Below are positions 43,613 to 51,552 of a stretch of DNA of 64,000 nt, piece after piece. Origin of the DNA: Rhizobium sp. CG5 (GTDB taxonomy: Bacteria > Pseudomonadota > Alphaproteobacteria > Rhizobiales > Rhizobiaceae). The stretch spans positions 62,001-126,000 of the forward strand of contig NZ_JABAEF010000013.1 in NCBI RefSeq assembly GCF_023701945.1, in the 5' to 3' direction. The notes under the pieces were generated by a model. That model searched no databases, was not told the DNA's origin, and saw only the letters and a program-made list of their open reading frames with translations. How positions within the stretch are numbered: position 1 is the first letter of the stretch; every line of letters begins with the position of its first letter. A program made the position numbers and the translations under genes.

Positions 43613-44668
43613 ATGACCGGCATTGCCGCGCCGCCGCCGATACTGGCTTTCGACCTCGCCCTGGAAGTCATTCTGTCCTCCGACGCTCCGCTGCTGATGC
43701 TGGACGGCAATCTGCTGATTGTGGCTGCCAGCAAATCCTTCTGCCGCGCCTTCCAGATCAATCCGACTGGAACGATCGGAAAGCCGATGGCGGAACTGGG
43801 GGCGGGGGAATGGAACGTACCGCAGCTGGATTCGCTGTTGCGCGCCACGGCATCGGGCTATGCCGAGGTCGAAGGGTATGAAATGACGCTGAAGCGCGCC
43901 GATCGCCCGCCCGCCCATCTGGTCATCAACGCACACAAGATTGCGTATCCCGACGGTGCCAATATCCGACTTCTTCTGTCGGTCCAGGATGTCACGCTGG
44001 CCCGTCACAACGAGAAGGCCAAGGACGACCTGGTGCGGGAAAAGGCCGTGCTGTTGCAGGAATTGCAGCACCGGGTGGCCAATAGCCTGCAGATCATCGC
44101 CAGCGTCCTGATGCAAAGCGCCCGCAAGATCCAGTCCGAGGAAACCCGCGGCCATCTCTATGATGCCCATAGCCGCGTCATGTCGGTCGCCGCCCTGCAA
44201 AAACAGCTGGCAGCGTCGCAAATGGCCCAGGTGCGACTGCGCACCTATTTCGACGATCTGTGCCGCAGCATCGGCGCGTCGATGATCCATGATCGCAACC
44301 TGGTTTCGCTGGCGGTGACGGTGGATGACAGCGTTGTCAAGCCGGAGATCTCGATCAGCCTCGGCCTGATCGTCACCGAACTGGTGATCAATGCCCTGAA
44401 ACATGCTTTCCCGGAGGGACGCGGCGGCCGGATCGTGGTGGATTATCGGTCAAGTGGCGAGGGCTGGGTTCTGTCGGTCGGCGATGACGGCATTGGAATG
44501 CCGACAGTCGGGGAAGGCGCGACGCCCGGCCTTGGAACCAATATCGTCAAGGCGCTGGCCAGCCAGGTGGATGCCGTCATCGAGGTTGCCGATGCCCGCC
44601 CCGGCACACTGGTGTCTCTGAAGCACTCGGCAGCGGTGCCTGCTTCGGCCGATGAGGCCGCCGTCTGA
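43613..44668 (+). CDS. PAS-containing HWE/HisKA_2 sensor histidine kinase
   Basis: The 351-residue soluble kinase has a PAS-like domain (about 15-130), a HisKA_2 dimerisation segment LLQELQHRVANSLQIIASVLMQSARK with phosphoacceptor H153, and an ATPase domain (TELVINALKHAF, GDDGIGMP, GLGTNIV). This kinase family in alphaproteobacteria often feeds the general stress response (PhyR/EcfG) or light/redox signalling. No response regulator gene is adjacent. The start at 43613 has AAGGGG upstream, though the frame stays open to 43484. Confidence 0.88.
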   Translation: MTGIAAPPPILAFDLALEVILSSDAPLLMLDGNLLIVAASKSFCRAFQINPTGTIGKPMAELGAGEWNVPQLDSLLRATASGYAEVEGYEMTLKRADRPPAHLVINAHKIAYPDGANIRLLLSVQDVTLARHNEKAKDDLVREKAVLLQELQHRVANSLQIIASVLMQSARKIQSEETRGHLYDAHSRVMSVAALQKQLAASQMAQVRLRTYFDDLCRSIGASMIHDRNLVSLAVTVDDSVVKPEISISLGLIVTELVINALKHAFPEGRGGRIVVDYRSSGEGWVLSVGDDGIGMPTVGEGATPGLGTNIVKALASQVDAVIEVADARPGTLVSLKHSAAVPASADEAAV

Positions 44669-44700
44669 CGGTCAGCCCTCGCGGCCGACCTCTCAACGAA

Positions 44701-44738
44701 ACGCCCGGCTGCGGTTTGCCTGCAGCCGGGCGTTTGTC
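44701..44738 (+). terminator. terminator after sensor kinase
   Basis: ACGCCCGGCTGC (44701-44712) and GCAGCCGGGCGT (44722-44733) form a perfect 12-bp stem followed by TTGTCT. It lies between convergent genes and may serve both. Confidence 0.8.
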
Positions 44739-44751
44739 TGATCGGATGTGA

Positions 44752-45426
44752 TTAGAGCAGGGCCAGCAGCGCCTTGGCGGCTTCTTCCGACGAGGCCGGA
44801 TTCTGGCCGGTCACCAGCTTGCCATCGGTGACCACATGCACGGCCCAATCGCCGCCCTTTTCATAATGACCGCCATTGGCAACCAGCATGTCTTCCACCA
44901 GGAAGGGCACGACATCGGTCAGGCCGACGGCTTCTTCTTCGGAATTGGTAAATCCGGTGACGCGACGGCCGGAGACCAGCGGCTTGCCGTCGGCACCGCG
45001 AACGTGGCGCAGGACGCCCGGCGCATGGCAGACCGTGGCGACGGGACGATCCGTTGCGACAAAGGCTTCGATCAGGCGGATGCTGTTGCCGTCTTCGGCC
45101 AGATCCCAGAGCGGGCCATGGCCGCCGGGATAGAACACGGCGTCGAACTCGGCCGCTTCGATTTCGGAGAGCGGCCTGGTCGAGGCGAGGGCTGCCTGGG
45201 CTGCCGGGTCGGCCTTGAAGCGATGGGTGGCTTCCGTCTGGGCATCGGCCTCGTCGCTTTTCGGATCAAGCGGCGGCTGGCCACCGCTCGGCGAGGCGAG
45301 CGTGATGTCGGCGCCGGCGTCCTTCAGCACATAATAGGGCGCTGCGAACTCTTCCAGCCAGAAGCCGGTCTTCTTGCCGGTATCGCCGAGCTGGTCGTGG
45401 GAGGTGAGAACCATCAGGATCTTCAT
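44752..45426 (-). CDS. Hsp31/DJ-1-type class I amidotransferase-like protein
   Basis: The 224-residue protein has the Hsp31-like layout: VLTSHDQLGDTGKKTGFWLEEFAAPYYVLKDAGADITLASP at the start (catalytic Glu in EEFAAPYY), FYPGGHGPLWDL, and nucleophile Cys in ATVCHAPGVL. Relatives convert methylglyoxal to lactate without glutathione (glyoxalase III) or act as chaperones. It follows curA by 48 bp in the nemR direction, pointing to aldehyde detoxification. The ATG has AAGGAA upstream. Confidence 0.9.
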   Translation of the reverse strand: MKILMVLTSHDQLGDTGKKTGFWLEEFAAPYYVLKDAGADITLASPSGGQPPLDPKSDEADAQTEATHRFKADPAAQAALASTRPLSEIEAAEFDAVFYPGGHGPLWDLAEDGNSIRLIEAFVATDRPVATVCHAPGVLRHVRGADGKPLVSGRRVTGFTNSEEEAVGLTDVVPFLVEDMLVANGGHYEKGGDWAVHVVTDGKLVTGQNPASSEEAAKALLALL

Positions 45427-45474
45427 AAGGGGTATTCCTTCCTTGGGAATTTCAGTTTGTTGATTTTTAAAGGG

Positions 45475-46512
45475 CTAGTCGTTCGGTCCGACGCGGATCA
45501 CCCGCTTGCCGAAGCCTTCGCCGCGCAGCAGGCCAACGAAGGCGCGCGGCGCTTGTTCCAGCCCGTCGATCACCTCTTCGCGATACTGCATCTGACCGGC
45601 GGCGACCCAGCCGCCCATCTCCTTGGCGAAATCCGGATAGAGATGGCCGAAATCATCGTAGATGATGAAGCCGCGCAGCGTCAGGCGCTTGCGCAGGATC
45701 AGGCCCATCAGCCAGCTCAAACGGTCGGGACCGTCCGGCAGACCGGTGGCATTGTACTGGGCGATCAGGCCGCAGACCGGAATGCGGGCATTGGTGTTCA
45801 GCCGCTCGGCCACCGCATCGAAGACCTTGCCGCCGACACCCTCGAAATAGATGTCGATGCCGTCCGGCGTGGCGGCGGCCAGCTGCGCGACGAAATCCTC
45901 GGCCTTGTAATCGACGCAGGCATCAAATCCGAGCACCTCCACCGCATGGGCGCATTTCTCTTTGCCGCCGGCAATGCCGACGACCCGGCAGCCGCGGATC
46001 TTGGCGATCTGCCCGACGGTGGCGCCGACCGGACCAGTGGCGCCGCCGACCACCAGGGTTTCGCCGGATTTCGGCTGGCCGATTTCCTTCAGGCCCGCCC
46101 AGGCGGTGAAGCCCGGCATGCCGGTGACGCCGAGCGCCCAGGAGGGATGGGAGGGATTGGCACCGAGCGGTACCACGCCCTTGCCGTCCGACAGGGCATA
46201 ATCCTGCCAGCCGGCAAAGCCGACCACCCAGTCGCCGGGCTTGAAGCCCGACAGGTTGGAGGCAACGACGCGCGACACGGTGCCGCCGACCATGGTGCCG
46301 CCGATCTCGACCGGGGCTGCATAGGACGGCGCATCGCTCATGCGGCCGCGCATATAAGGGTCGAGCGACAGATAGACGGTGCGCAGCAGCATCTGTCCGG
46401 GGCCGGGTGTCGGGATCTCGGCGGTTTCCAGCCGCAGGGTGGCGTCGGTCGGTTCGCCCTTGGGGCGTTCGGCAAGGACGAAACGGCGATTGACGGTGGT
46501 GGATTGGCTCAT
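45475..46512 (-). CDS. curA: NADPH-dependent alkenal/curcumin reductase
   Basis: The 345-residue protein matches E. coli CurA (YncB) closely and in full length: VLASRP-like VLAERPKGEPT, LLRTVYLSLDPYMRGRMSD, VGFAGWQDYALS, LGVTGMPGFTAWAGL, GATGPVGATVGQIAKI (NADPH fold) and the end FGKRVIRVGPND. It is a zinc-free medium-chain reductase that reduces activated double bonds (2-alkenals, enones, curcumin). The start is at the second ATG (46510-46512), with GGAGA at the right distance. It is downstream of nemR. Confidence 0.92.
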   Translation of the reverse strand: MSQSTTVNRRFVLAERPKGEPTDATLRLETAEIPTPGPGQMLLRTVYLSLDPYMRGRMSDAPSYAAPVEIGGTMVGGTVSRVVASNLSGFKPGDWVVGFAGWQDYALSDGKGVVPLGANPSHPSWALGVTGMPGFTAWAGLKEIGQPKSGETLVVGGATGPVGATVGQIAKIRGCRVVGIAGGKEKCAHAVEVLGFDACVDYKAEDFVAQLAAATPDGIDIYFEGVGGKVFDAVAERLNTNARIPVCGLIAQYNATGLPDGPDRLSWLMGLILRKRLTLRGFIIYDDFGHLYPDFAKEMGGWVAAGQMQYREEVIDGLEQAPRAFVGLLRGEGFGKRVIRVGPND

Positions 46513-46585
46513 GGTCGTCTCCAATGATGGATGAAGGGATGGGTTGGAGCGGATCTTGGCAAAGCCTGCCGCTCCGGTGGCAGGG

Positions 46586-47158
46586 TCAGGCCAGCAGCAA
46601 CTGTGTGCTGGCGATCGCCTGATCGAAGGGGTCGGATGTGCCGGAGAGTTTTGCCATCAGGCTTGCCCCCAGCCAGATCTGATAAAGGGTGGTGGCGGTG
46701 CGCTGCGGATCGAGCGCCGGGTTGACCGAGCCGTCGGCCTGGCCTTCGCGCATTGTGTTTGCCAGCCGTTCGACGATGCGCGCCACGCCATCGTTCAGGA
46801 TGCCCCGCATGTCCGGCGACAGGTCGGCAATCTCGGCCGACAGCTTGACCACCAGGCATTTGTCCTCGGCATTGGCATTCATCTGCCGCTCGCGCCAGCA
46901 CTCGAAATAGGCGAGCAGCCGGGCAGCGGCGGGCCGGCCTTCGGCGCCCAGGGTCTGCGCGAGGTCTTTGCGGTACTGCGCCACGTAGGCGTCCAACAGC
47001 GCGCAGCCAAAGGCCTCCTTGGAGGGGAAATAGTGGTAGAACGAGCCCTTCGGCACGCCGGCCGTCTTCAACAGCTCGCTCAGCCCGACGGCGGTATAGC
47101 CGCGCTGCGCCGTCAGCGCCCGGCCGGTGTCGAGAATATGGGTCCGTGTGTCTTCCAT
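46586..47158 (-). CDS. nemR: NemR-like TetR regulator of electrophile stress
   Basis: The 190-residue protein resembles E. coli NemR, with GLSELLKTAGVPKGSFYHYFPSKEAFG in the DNA-binding domain and CLVVKLSAEIADLSPDMRG in the ligand domain. C101 and K170 match the E. coli redox pair C106 and K175 in context and in spacing (69 residues). These form the reversible sulphenamide that senses bleach, quinones and methylglyoxal. A perfect 16-bp-arm palindrome lies just upstream. curA and the Hsp31-like gene follow on the same strand. An alternative start at 47179 would lie inside the operator. Confidence 0.88.
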   Translation of the reverse strand: MEDTRTHILDTGRALTAQRGYTAVGLSELLKTAGVPKGSFYHYFPSKEAFGCALLDAYVAQYRKDLAQTLGAEGRPAAARLLAYFECWRERQMNANAEDKCLVVKLSAEIADLSPDMRGILNDGVARIVERLANTMREGQADGSVNPALDPQRTATTLYQIWLGASLMAKLSGTSDPFDQAIASTQLLLA

Positions 47159-47168
47159 GAAAGGGTAT

Positions 47169-47205
47169 ATGGGCACCACTAGACCGATCGTCTAGTGGTG
47201 CCCAT
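47169..47205. promoter_or_regulatory. perfect palindromic operator of nemR
   Basis: Arms ATGGGCACCACTAGAC (47169-47184) and GTCTAGTGGTGCCCAT (47190-47205) flank CGATC. The core CTAGACCGATCGTCTAG resembles the NemR box TAGACC-N4-GGTCTA. It ends 11 bases before the nemR start codon. Confidence 0.8.
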
Positions 47206-47242
47206 GAGATTAACGGTCATCGGGCTGGAGGGGCGCTTCCCG

Positions 47243-47995
47243 TCAGCGGATCGTGGTGTGCACCATCTCGCCCTTGATGCGGATTTCGGGCTTGGCGCCT
47301 GATGTGTTGGGCAGGGCGCTGTCGATATAGGAGGCGGTGGCCTCGACCAGGTAGCTGATCGGCGCCGGCTGGATGAACTCAAGCGTGGCGCTCATCATCT
47401 TGCCGGTCAGCGCGATGGTTTCATCCTGCATGACCCGCTCGAAGGCAAGCCGGGCACGGAGGGCCTGGCCGGAAATGGAAATATCCGTGGTATGGCCCTC
47501 CAGCATCACGTCGCCGGCATCGCTGTTGATGGCCACCGTCGAGAAATCGCCGGCAAGCCGCGTGCGGGAGGCCTTCTGGTCGATCATGATGGCGGTTTCC
47601 GGCCGCAGATTGGCGACCAGCTCGGTGGTGCAGTCGGAGAGATCGAACCAGTCGGAGCGCGATCCGACCTCGACGATCAGCGTGGTGGCGTCGATGTGCA
47701 TGCGGCCGGGCGAACCGCAGCCGCCGGAAAACCAGCCGGATTGCCACACGGCGCCCCAGCCGGAATGGCGCGACGACAGGGTTGCCGTCTGCGGTGCCGT
47801 GGCGTCCGTCGTGATATCGACGAGACTGGCATCGCCGGTGATGCGGACGCTGGACACCTCAGACAAATCCAACGTGCCGGCCGGGATGCGGCGCATGCTC
47901 CACCAGAGGTTTCCCTGGCCTATGGCCAGCAGAGCAATGGTGACGGCGGTCAGGGAGAGAAGGACGGTCTGGGTGGTGGTCAGTCGGATGGTCAT
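47243..47995 (-). CDS. membrane-anchored beta-rich protein (DUF4097-like)
   Basis: The 250-residue protein has one N-terminal membrane helix (about 8-28) and then a repetitive beta-strand body (SSVRITGDASLVDITTDA, STVAINSDAGDVMLEGHTTDISISG) resembling DUF4097/DUF2807 putative adhesin-like autotransporter folds. Two cysteines (GGCGSPG, LSDCTTE) may bond. It is divergent from a membrane-bound AraC regulator. Such proteins are often paired with regulators of envelope stress. A much longer upstream frame is spurious. Confidence 0.75.
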   Translation of the reverse strand: MTIRLTTTQTVLLSLTAVTIALLAIGQGNLWWSMRRIPAGTLDLSEVSSVRITGDASLVDITTDATAPQTATLSSRHSGWGAVWQSGWFSGGCGSPGRMHIDATTLIVEVGSRSDWFDLSDCTTELVANLRPETAIMIDQKASRTRLAGDFSTVAINSDAGDVMLEGHTTDISISGQALRARLAFERVMQDETIALTGKMMSATLEFIQPAPISYLVEATASYIDSALPNTSGAKPEIRIKGEMVHTTIR

Positions 47996-48169
47996 GGCAT
48001 GGGCCTTCAAGGGTTGGAATGAACCGATGCCGATGTGATGCGCGAAAAGACGTGTTCCGCTCGACCTCAAACCTGTTTCAGGTCGACCTTGAACGCGCTT
48101 CAGGGCATGGTAACGGCTGTCCGTTGCTGTCCTGTCCCTTTCGTCTTCACTGCAAAGCCGCGCTTCCCG

Positions 48170-49234
48170 ATGATCTTCGTTCCGCTGCCCTTCGTCGTCT
48201 CGCTGTTCCTGCTGACCTTCCTGATCCGCATGATCCGGCGGTCGGATGACCATGGCCGGGAAAACCGTGCCTTCCTGGTTCTGGTCGCCGTCTATGCCTG
48301 CCAGTCGGTGCTGGTCGGCCTGCGCTGGGGCTATGGCCTGACGGAGATTGTCCCTGCGCTGGCGATCATGGCGACGCTCATCCCGCCGCTGACCTATCTG
48401 GCCTTCAGGAGCCTTGCCGGCGATGGCCGGGAGCCATCGCTGGGCCGCGACTGGCCGCATCTGCTTCCAAGCCTTGCGGCGATTTTGATGTTCGTCTCCG
48501 CGCGGGAACCGATCGATCTGCTGATCATTCTCGATTTTTTCGCCTATGGCGTGGCGCTGCTGTGGTTTGGCCGCCACGGACCGGACGGTCTGGCGGCCTC
48601 GCGGCTCGATGGCGTGCTGCGATCCTATCGCGCCCTGCAACTGACCGCGTTCTCGCTGATCGGCTCGGCCCTTTCCGATATTGCCATCGGTTTCGATGTG
48701 ACATGGGGCGATGGCCGGCATGCGGCGTTGCTTGTTTCCGGCGGGACGGCGCTGGTGCTGATGTTGCTCGGCATTGCCGCTTCCGTCACCGAACCGAGCC
48801 TGCGGTCGGACGAGACCCGGGAGGGAGAGGCCCGGGAGGGAGAGGCGGGCGGCGAGGCGGAGGCGCCGGCGAGCCAGGCGGATGCCGAAATCGCCAGTGC
48901 GGTCGACGCCCTGATGCAGACAAGGCATCTTTACCGTGATCTCGATCTTAACCTCGGAAAGCTGGCGCGGCGCCTGCATCTGCCGGCCCGCAGCGTCTCC
49001 AATGCCATCAACCGCATCCACGGCATGAGCGTCTCGCAATATGTCAACAATTACCGGATTACAGAGGCGCAAAGGCTGCTGTCATCGACCGACGAGCCGG
49101 TGACCCGGATCATCTTCGATGCCGGGTTCCTGACCAAGTCGAATTTCAATCGCGAGTTTCTGCGGGTGACGGGTTTGACCCCGACGGCCTGGAGGCGGCT
49201 GCATCAGCGGTCGGACGAAGCAAAGGCCGCCTGA
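48170..49234 (+). CDS. membrane-bound AraC family regulator
   Basis: The 354-residue protein has about six to seven N-terminal membrane helices (residues 1-215) and a C-terminal AraC double helix-turn-helix (DLNLGKLARRLHLPARSVSNAINRIHGMSVSQYVNNYRITEAQRLL...IIFDAGFLTKSNFNREFLRVTGLTPTAWRR). A linker contains a tandem REGEA repeat. It could sense a membrane or periplasmic signal and act directly on DNA. The start is uncertain (48170 chosen as the beginning of the first helix). It is divergent from the DUF4097-like gene. Confidence 0.87.
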   Translation: MIFVPLPFVVSLFLLTFLIRMIRRSDDHGRENRAFLVLVAVYACQSVLVGLRWGYGLTEIVPALAIMATLIPPLTYLAFRSLAGDGREPSLGRDWPHLLPSLAAILMFVSAREPIDLLIILDFFAYGVALLWFGRHGPDGLAASRLDGVLRSYRALQLTAFSLIGSALSDIAIGFDVTWGDGRHAALLVSGGTALVLMLLGIAASVTEPSLRSDETREGEAREGEAGGEAEAPASQADAEIASAVDALMQTRHLYRDLDLNLGKLARRLHLPARSVSNAINRIHGMSVSQYVNNYRITEAQRLLSSTDEPVTRIIFDAGFLTKSNFNREFLRVTGLTPTAWRRLHQRSDEAKAA

Positions 49235-49266
49235 GCGCGCCGCCCCGGCGCTGGCGGCAGCCGCAC

Positions 49267-50211
49267 TCAGCTGCCGATATGCCGCTCGCCGCGCTTCTTG
49301 GCGAGATCGATCTGCTTCTGGCGCTGGCGGTAGCGCAGCCGGTCTTCTTCCGAGCGCTCATGATAGCAATGGGGACAGGAGACGCCGGCCTCGTAGAGCG
49401 GCGAGGCGATCTCTGCTGCGGTGATCGGGTTGCGGCAGGCGTGGCAGAGCAGGTGGTTGCCTTCCTTCAGGCCATGGGTCACCGAGACGCGTTCGTCGAA
49501 GACGAAGCAGGCGCCGTCCCACAGGCTCTGCTCTTCCGGCACTTCCTCCAGATATTTGAGGATGCCGCCCTTCAGATGGTAGACCTCCTCGAAACCCTGT
49601 TGCTTCATGAAGGCGGTCGCCTTTTCGCAGCGGATGCCGCCGGTGCAATACATGGCGATCTTCGGCTTGTTGTGCAGGCCGGCATTGTTCTTCACCCAGT
49701 CGGGGAATTCCCGGAAGGTCTTGGTGTTCGGATCGACCGCGCCGCGGAAAATGCCGATCGCCGTCTCGTAATCGTTGCGGGTGTCGATCACGATGGTCTC
49801 CGGATCGGAGATCAGTTCGTTCCAGTCTTTTGCATCGACATAGGTGCCGACGATCTTGTTGGGGTCGATATCCTCGACGCCCATGGTGACGATTTCCTTC
49901 TTCAGCTTCACCTTCATGCGCAGGAAGGGCATTTTGGAGGCGCGGCTTTCCTTGTGCTCGAGCCTCACGAATTCCGGCTGGGCGCGCAGAAAGGCCAGCA
50001 CCGTGGCGATGGCGGCGTCCGTGCCGGCAATCGTGCCATTGATCCCCTCATGGGCCAGAAGCAGTGTGCCTTTGACCCCTTCCGCCTTGCACAGCGCCTC
50101 CAGCGGTTCGCGAAAGCTCTCGAAGCGCGGAAAGTCAGCAAAATGATAGAGTGCGGCAACGCAGAACGCGCCGCCCTCTTCGTGGCGAGGGGTTTGTAGA
50201 GTGTCTGTCAT
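49267..50211 (-). CDS. trhO: tRNA uridine(34) hydroxylase, rhodanese-type
   Basis: The 314-residue protein matches TrhO (YceA). It has an N-terminal acylphosphatase-like domain ([22 protein letters not shown]), a rhodanese domain with active-site [11 protein letters not shown], and a C-terminal cysteine-rich tail ([10 protein letters not shown]...VSCPHCYHE). It makes 5-hydroxyuridine at tRNA position 34 using oxygen. The C-terminal C-x2-C pairs suggest a bound metal. It is convergent with the AraC gene. Confidence 0.93.
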   Translation of the reverse strand: MTDTLQTPRHEEGGAFCVAALYHFADFPRFESFREPLEALCKAEGVKGTLLLAHEGINGTIAGTDAAIATVLAFLRAQPEFVRLEHKESRASKMPFLRMKVKLKKEIVTMGVEDIDPNKIVGTYVDAKDWNELISDPETIVIDTRNDYETAIGIFRGAVDPNTKTFREFPDWVKNNAGLHNKPKIAMYCTGGIRCEKATAFMKQQGFEEVYHLKGGILKYLEEVPEEQSLWDGACFVFDERVSVTHGLKEGNHLLCHACRNPITAAEIASPLYEAGVSCPHCYHERSEEDRLRYRQRQKQIDLAKKRGERHIGS

Positions 50212-50335
50212 GAGGCTGGAAATACTGCCTCAGCCGCTGCCGCGCAACGCATTTTCGCTGGATCGATGAAGTTTGAAATTCGTCAAATCCACGGACCATG
50301 CTGCAGCGTGACGGCGGCGGCCGAAGCCATGCGGG

Positions 50336-50701
50336 TCAGACGGGCGGGGTGAAGACGCGGATGCGGTGGCCGTCCGGGTCGGCGATGGTGAAGGTCCGGC
50401 CGAATTCCGCCGTGACCGGGGCCTGCAGCACCGTTACGCCCTGCGCGGTCCAGGCGGCGTGGGTTTCATCGACCAAAGCGGCGTTTGCTGCCCGGATGGC
50501 CAGTTCGCAGCCGCCGCCGGTCAGCGTGGCGGCCGGTTCGACCATTGCCCGCGACCACAGCCCCAGCACCAGGCCACCGGGCAGGACGAAGAGTGCGAAG
50601 GTTTCGGATAGTTCGGTCGGAGCCAGGCCGAACAGGCGTTCGTAAAAGGCGGCGCTGGTTGCGGGCTTGTCGACATAAAGGATCGTCATGGTCGGCGTCA
50701 T
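50336..50701 (-). CDS. small VOC (glyoxalase/bleomycin-resistance) family protein
   Basis: The 121-residue single VOC domain has TMTILYVDKPATSAAFYERLFGL at the start and GRTFTIADPDGHRIRVFTPPV at the end. Members are glyoxalases, antibiotic-binding proteins or unassigned lyases. The start at 50699-50701 has an excellent AAGGAG. It is downstream of a YafY regulator on the same strand, and an operator-like CTGACA motif sits in the junction. Confidence 0.87.
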   Translation of the reverse strand: MTPTMTILYVDKPATSAAFYERLFGLAPTELSETFALFVLPGGLVLGLWSRAMVEPAATLTGGGCELAIRAANAALVDETHAAWTAQGVTVLQAPVTAEFGRTFTIADPDGHRIRVFTPPV

Positions 50702-50766
50702 CGTCAATCTCCTTGGGTTCGGGCCGGAGTTGTCTCCGGGGACGAGAGGGAGATTAGGGGGCGATG

Positions 50767-50783
50767 CTGCCAATTTCTGTCAG
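50767..50783 (-). promoter_or_regulatory. CTGACA-N5-TGGCAG motif before the VOC gene
   Basis: On the minus strand it reads CTGACAGAAATTGGCAG, overlapping the stop codon of the YafY gene and 66 bases before the VOC start. It matches the motif before the YafY gene itself at 51503-51519. Confidence 0.65.
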
Positions 50784-51481
50784 TATGGTTGCTGCAGATC
50801 GGAAATGCCCTGCTCCTGCCGCCATTCCTTCAGCAATTGCAGGCGGCGGCGCGGATAGCGCAGATCGAGCGGTTCCAGCGCGGTGATACGGTCGGTGCGG
50901 AAATGACGAAAGGCGGCGCGCGTCTCGCACCAGGCGATCAGGACCCGCAGCTTTTCGAAATAGCCAAGCGCGACCGGCCAGACGATACGCTGGCTGAGCT
51001 CTCCCTTCGCGTCGGCATAGGCAATCTTCAGCTTCTGTTCGCCGCGGATCGCCCGGCGGATCGCCGGGACGTCGATGGTACCATCATCGATGCGTTCTGT
51101 CGGGCCGACCAGCAGGCCGGAGGTCTGCAAATGGTCCTTGAGGTCTGTCGGCAGCACCGCCTCGATCTTGGCCAGCGCGTTGCGGGCCGCGTCGTGCAAC
51201 TGGCTGTCGGCGCGCTTGGCGACCCAGCGCGAGCCCAGCACCAGGGCCTCGATTTCTTCCAGCGAGAACATCAGCGGTGGCAGCATGTAGCCGGGGCGCA
51301 GGATATAGCCGACACCCGGCTCGCCCTCGATATCGGCGCCCTGGGCCTGCAGGGTGGCGATGTCGCGATAGAGCGTGCGTAGCGAAATGCCCAGTTCCTC
51401 GGCCAGCATCTGCCCGCTGACGGCGCGGCGATGGCGGCGCAGTGCCTGGAGCAGGTCGAGCAATCGTTCGGAACGGGACAT
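50780..51481 (-). CDS. YafY family WYL-domain regulator (locus 2)
   Basis: The 233-residue protein has an HTH_11 winged helix (VSGQMLAEELGISLRTLYRDIATLQAQGADIEGEPGVGYILRPGY) and a WYL domain (KLKIAYADAKGE, VLIAWCETRAAFRHFRTDRI). It is the upstream partner of the VOC gene. CTGACA-type motifs lie both before it and before the VOC gene, suggesting autoregulation and control of the partner. Its DNA-reading helix is close to that of the other YafY protein here. Confidence 0.9.
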   Translation of the reverse strand: MSRSERLLDLLQALRRHRRAVSGQMLAEELGISLRTLYRDIATLQAQGADIEGEPGVGYILRPGYMLPPLMFSLEEIEALVLGSRWVAKRADSQLHDAARNALAKIEAVLPTDLKDHLQTSGLLVGPTERIDDGTIDVPAIRRAIRGEQKLKIAYADAKGELSQRIVWPVALGYFEKLRVLIAWCETRAAFRHFRTDRITALEPLDLRYPRRRLQLLKEWRQEQGISDLQQPY

Positions 51482-51502
51482 CACTTCTTTTATCCGGCCA
51501 AG

Positions 51503-51519
51503 CTGACAAGAAATGGCAG
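51503..51519 (+). promoter_or_regulatory. CTGACA-N5-TGGCAG motif before YafY locus 2
   Basis: CTGACAAGAAATGGCAG lies 22 bases upstream of the regulator start, almost identical to the motif at 50767-50783 and related to the perfect dyad at 23506-23529. Confidence 0.65.
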
Positions 51520-51552
51520 TATCGCAGCGGATTGTCGAGAGAGGGATCCCGG

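Noticed and set aside
44836-46527. 563-codon + strand frame across the Hsp31-like and curA genes
   Set aside because: Both genes on the minus strand match known families end to end; this frame is their complement.
48822-48860. Tandem GAGGCCCGGGAGGGA-like repeat as a variable-number locus
   Set aside because: Only two and a part copies encoding REGEA in the linker of the AraC protein; too short to suggest a dedicated mechanism.
47996-49072. Upstream extension of the DUF4097-like protein to 609 residues
   Set aside because: The extra part is antisense to the AraC gene and has shadow composition (Gln/Arg/His-rich); the protein begins naturally at the membrane helix at 47995.
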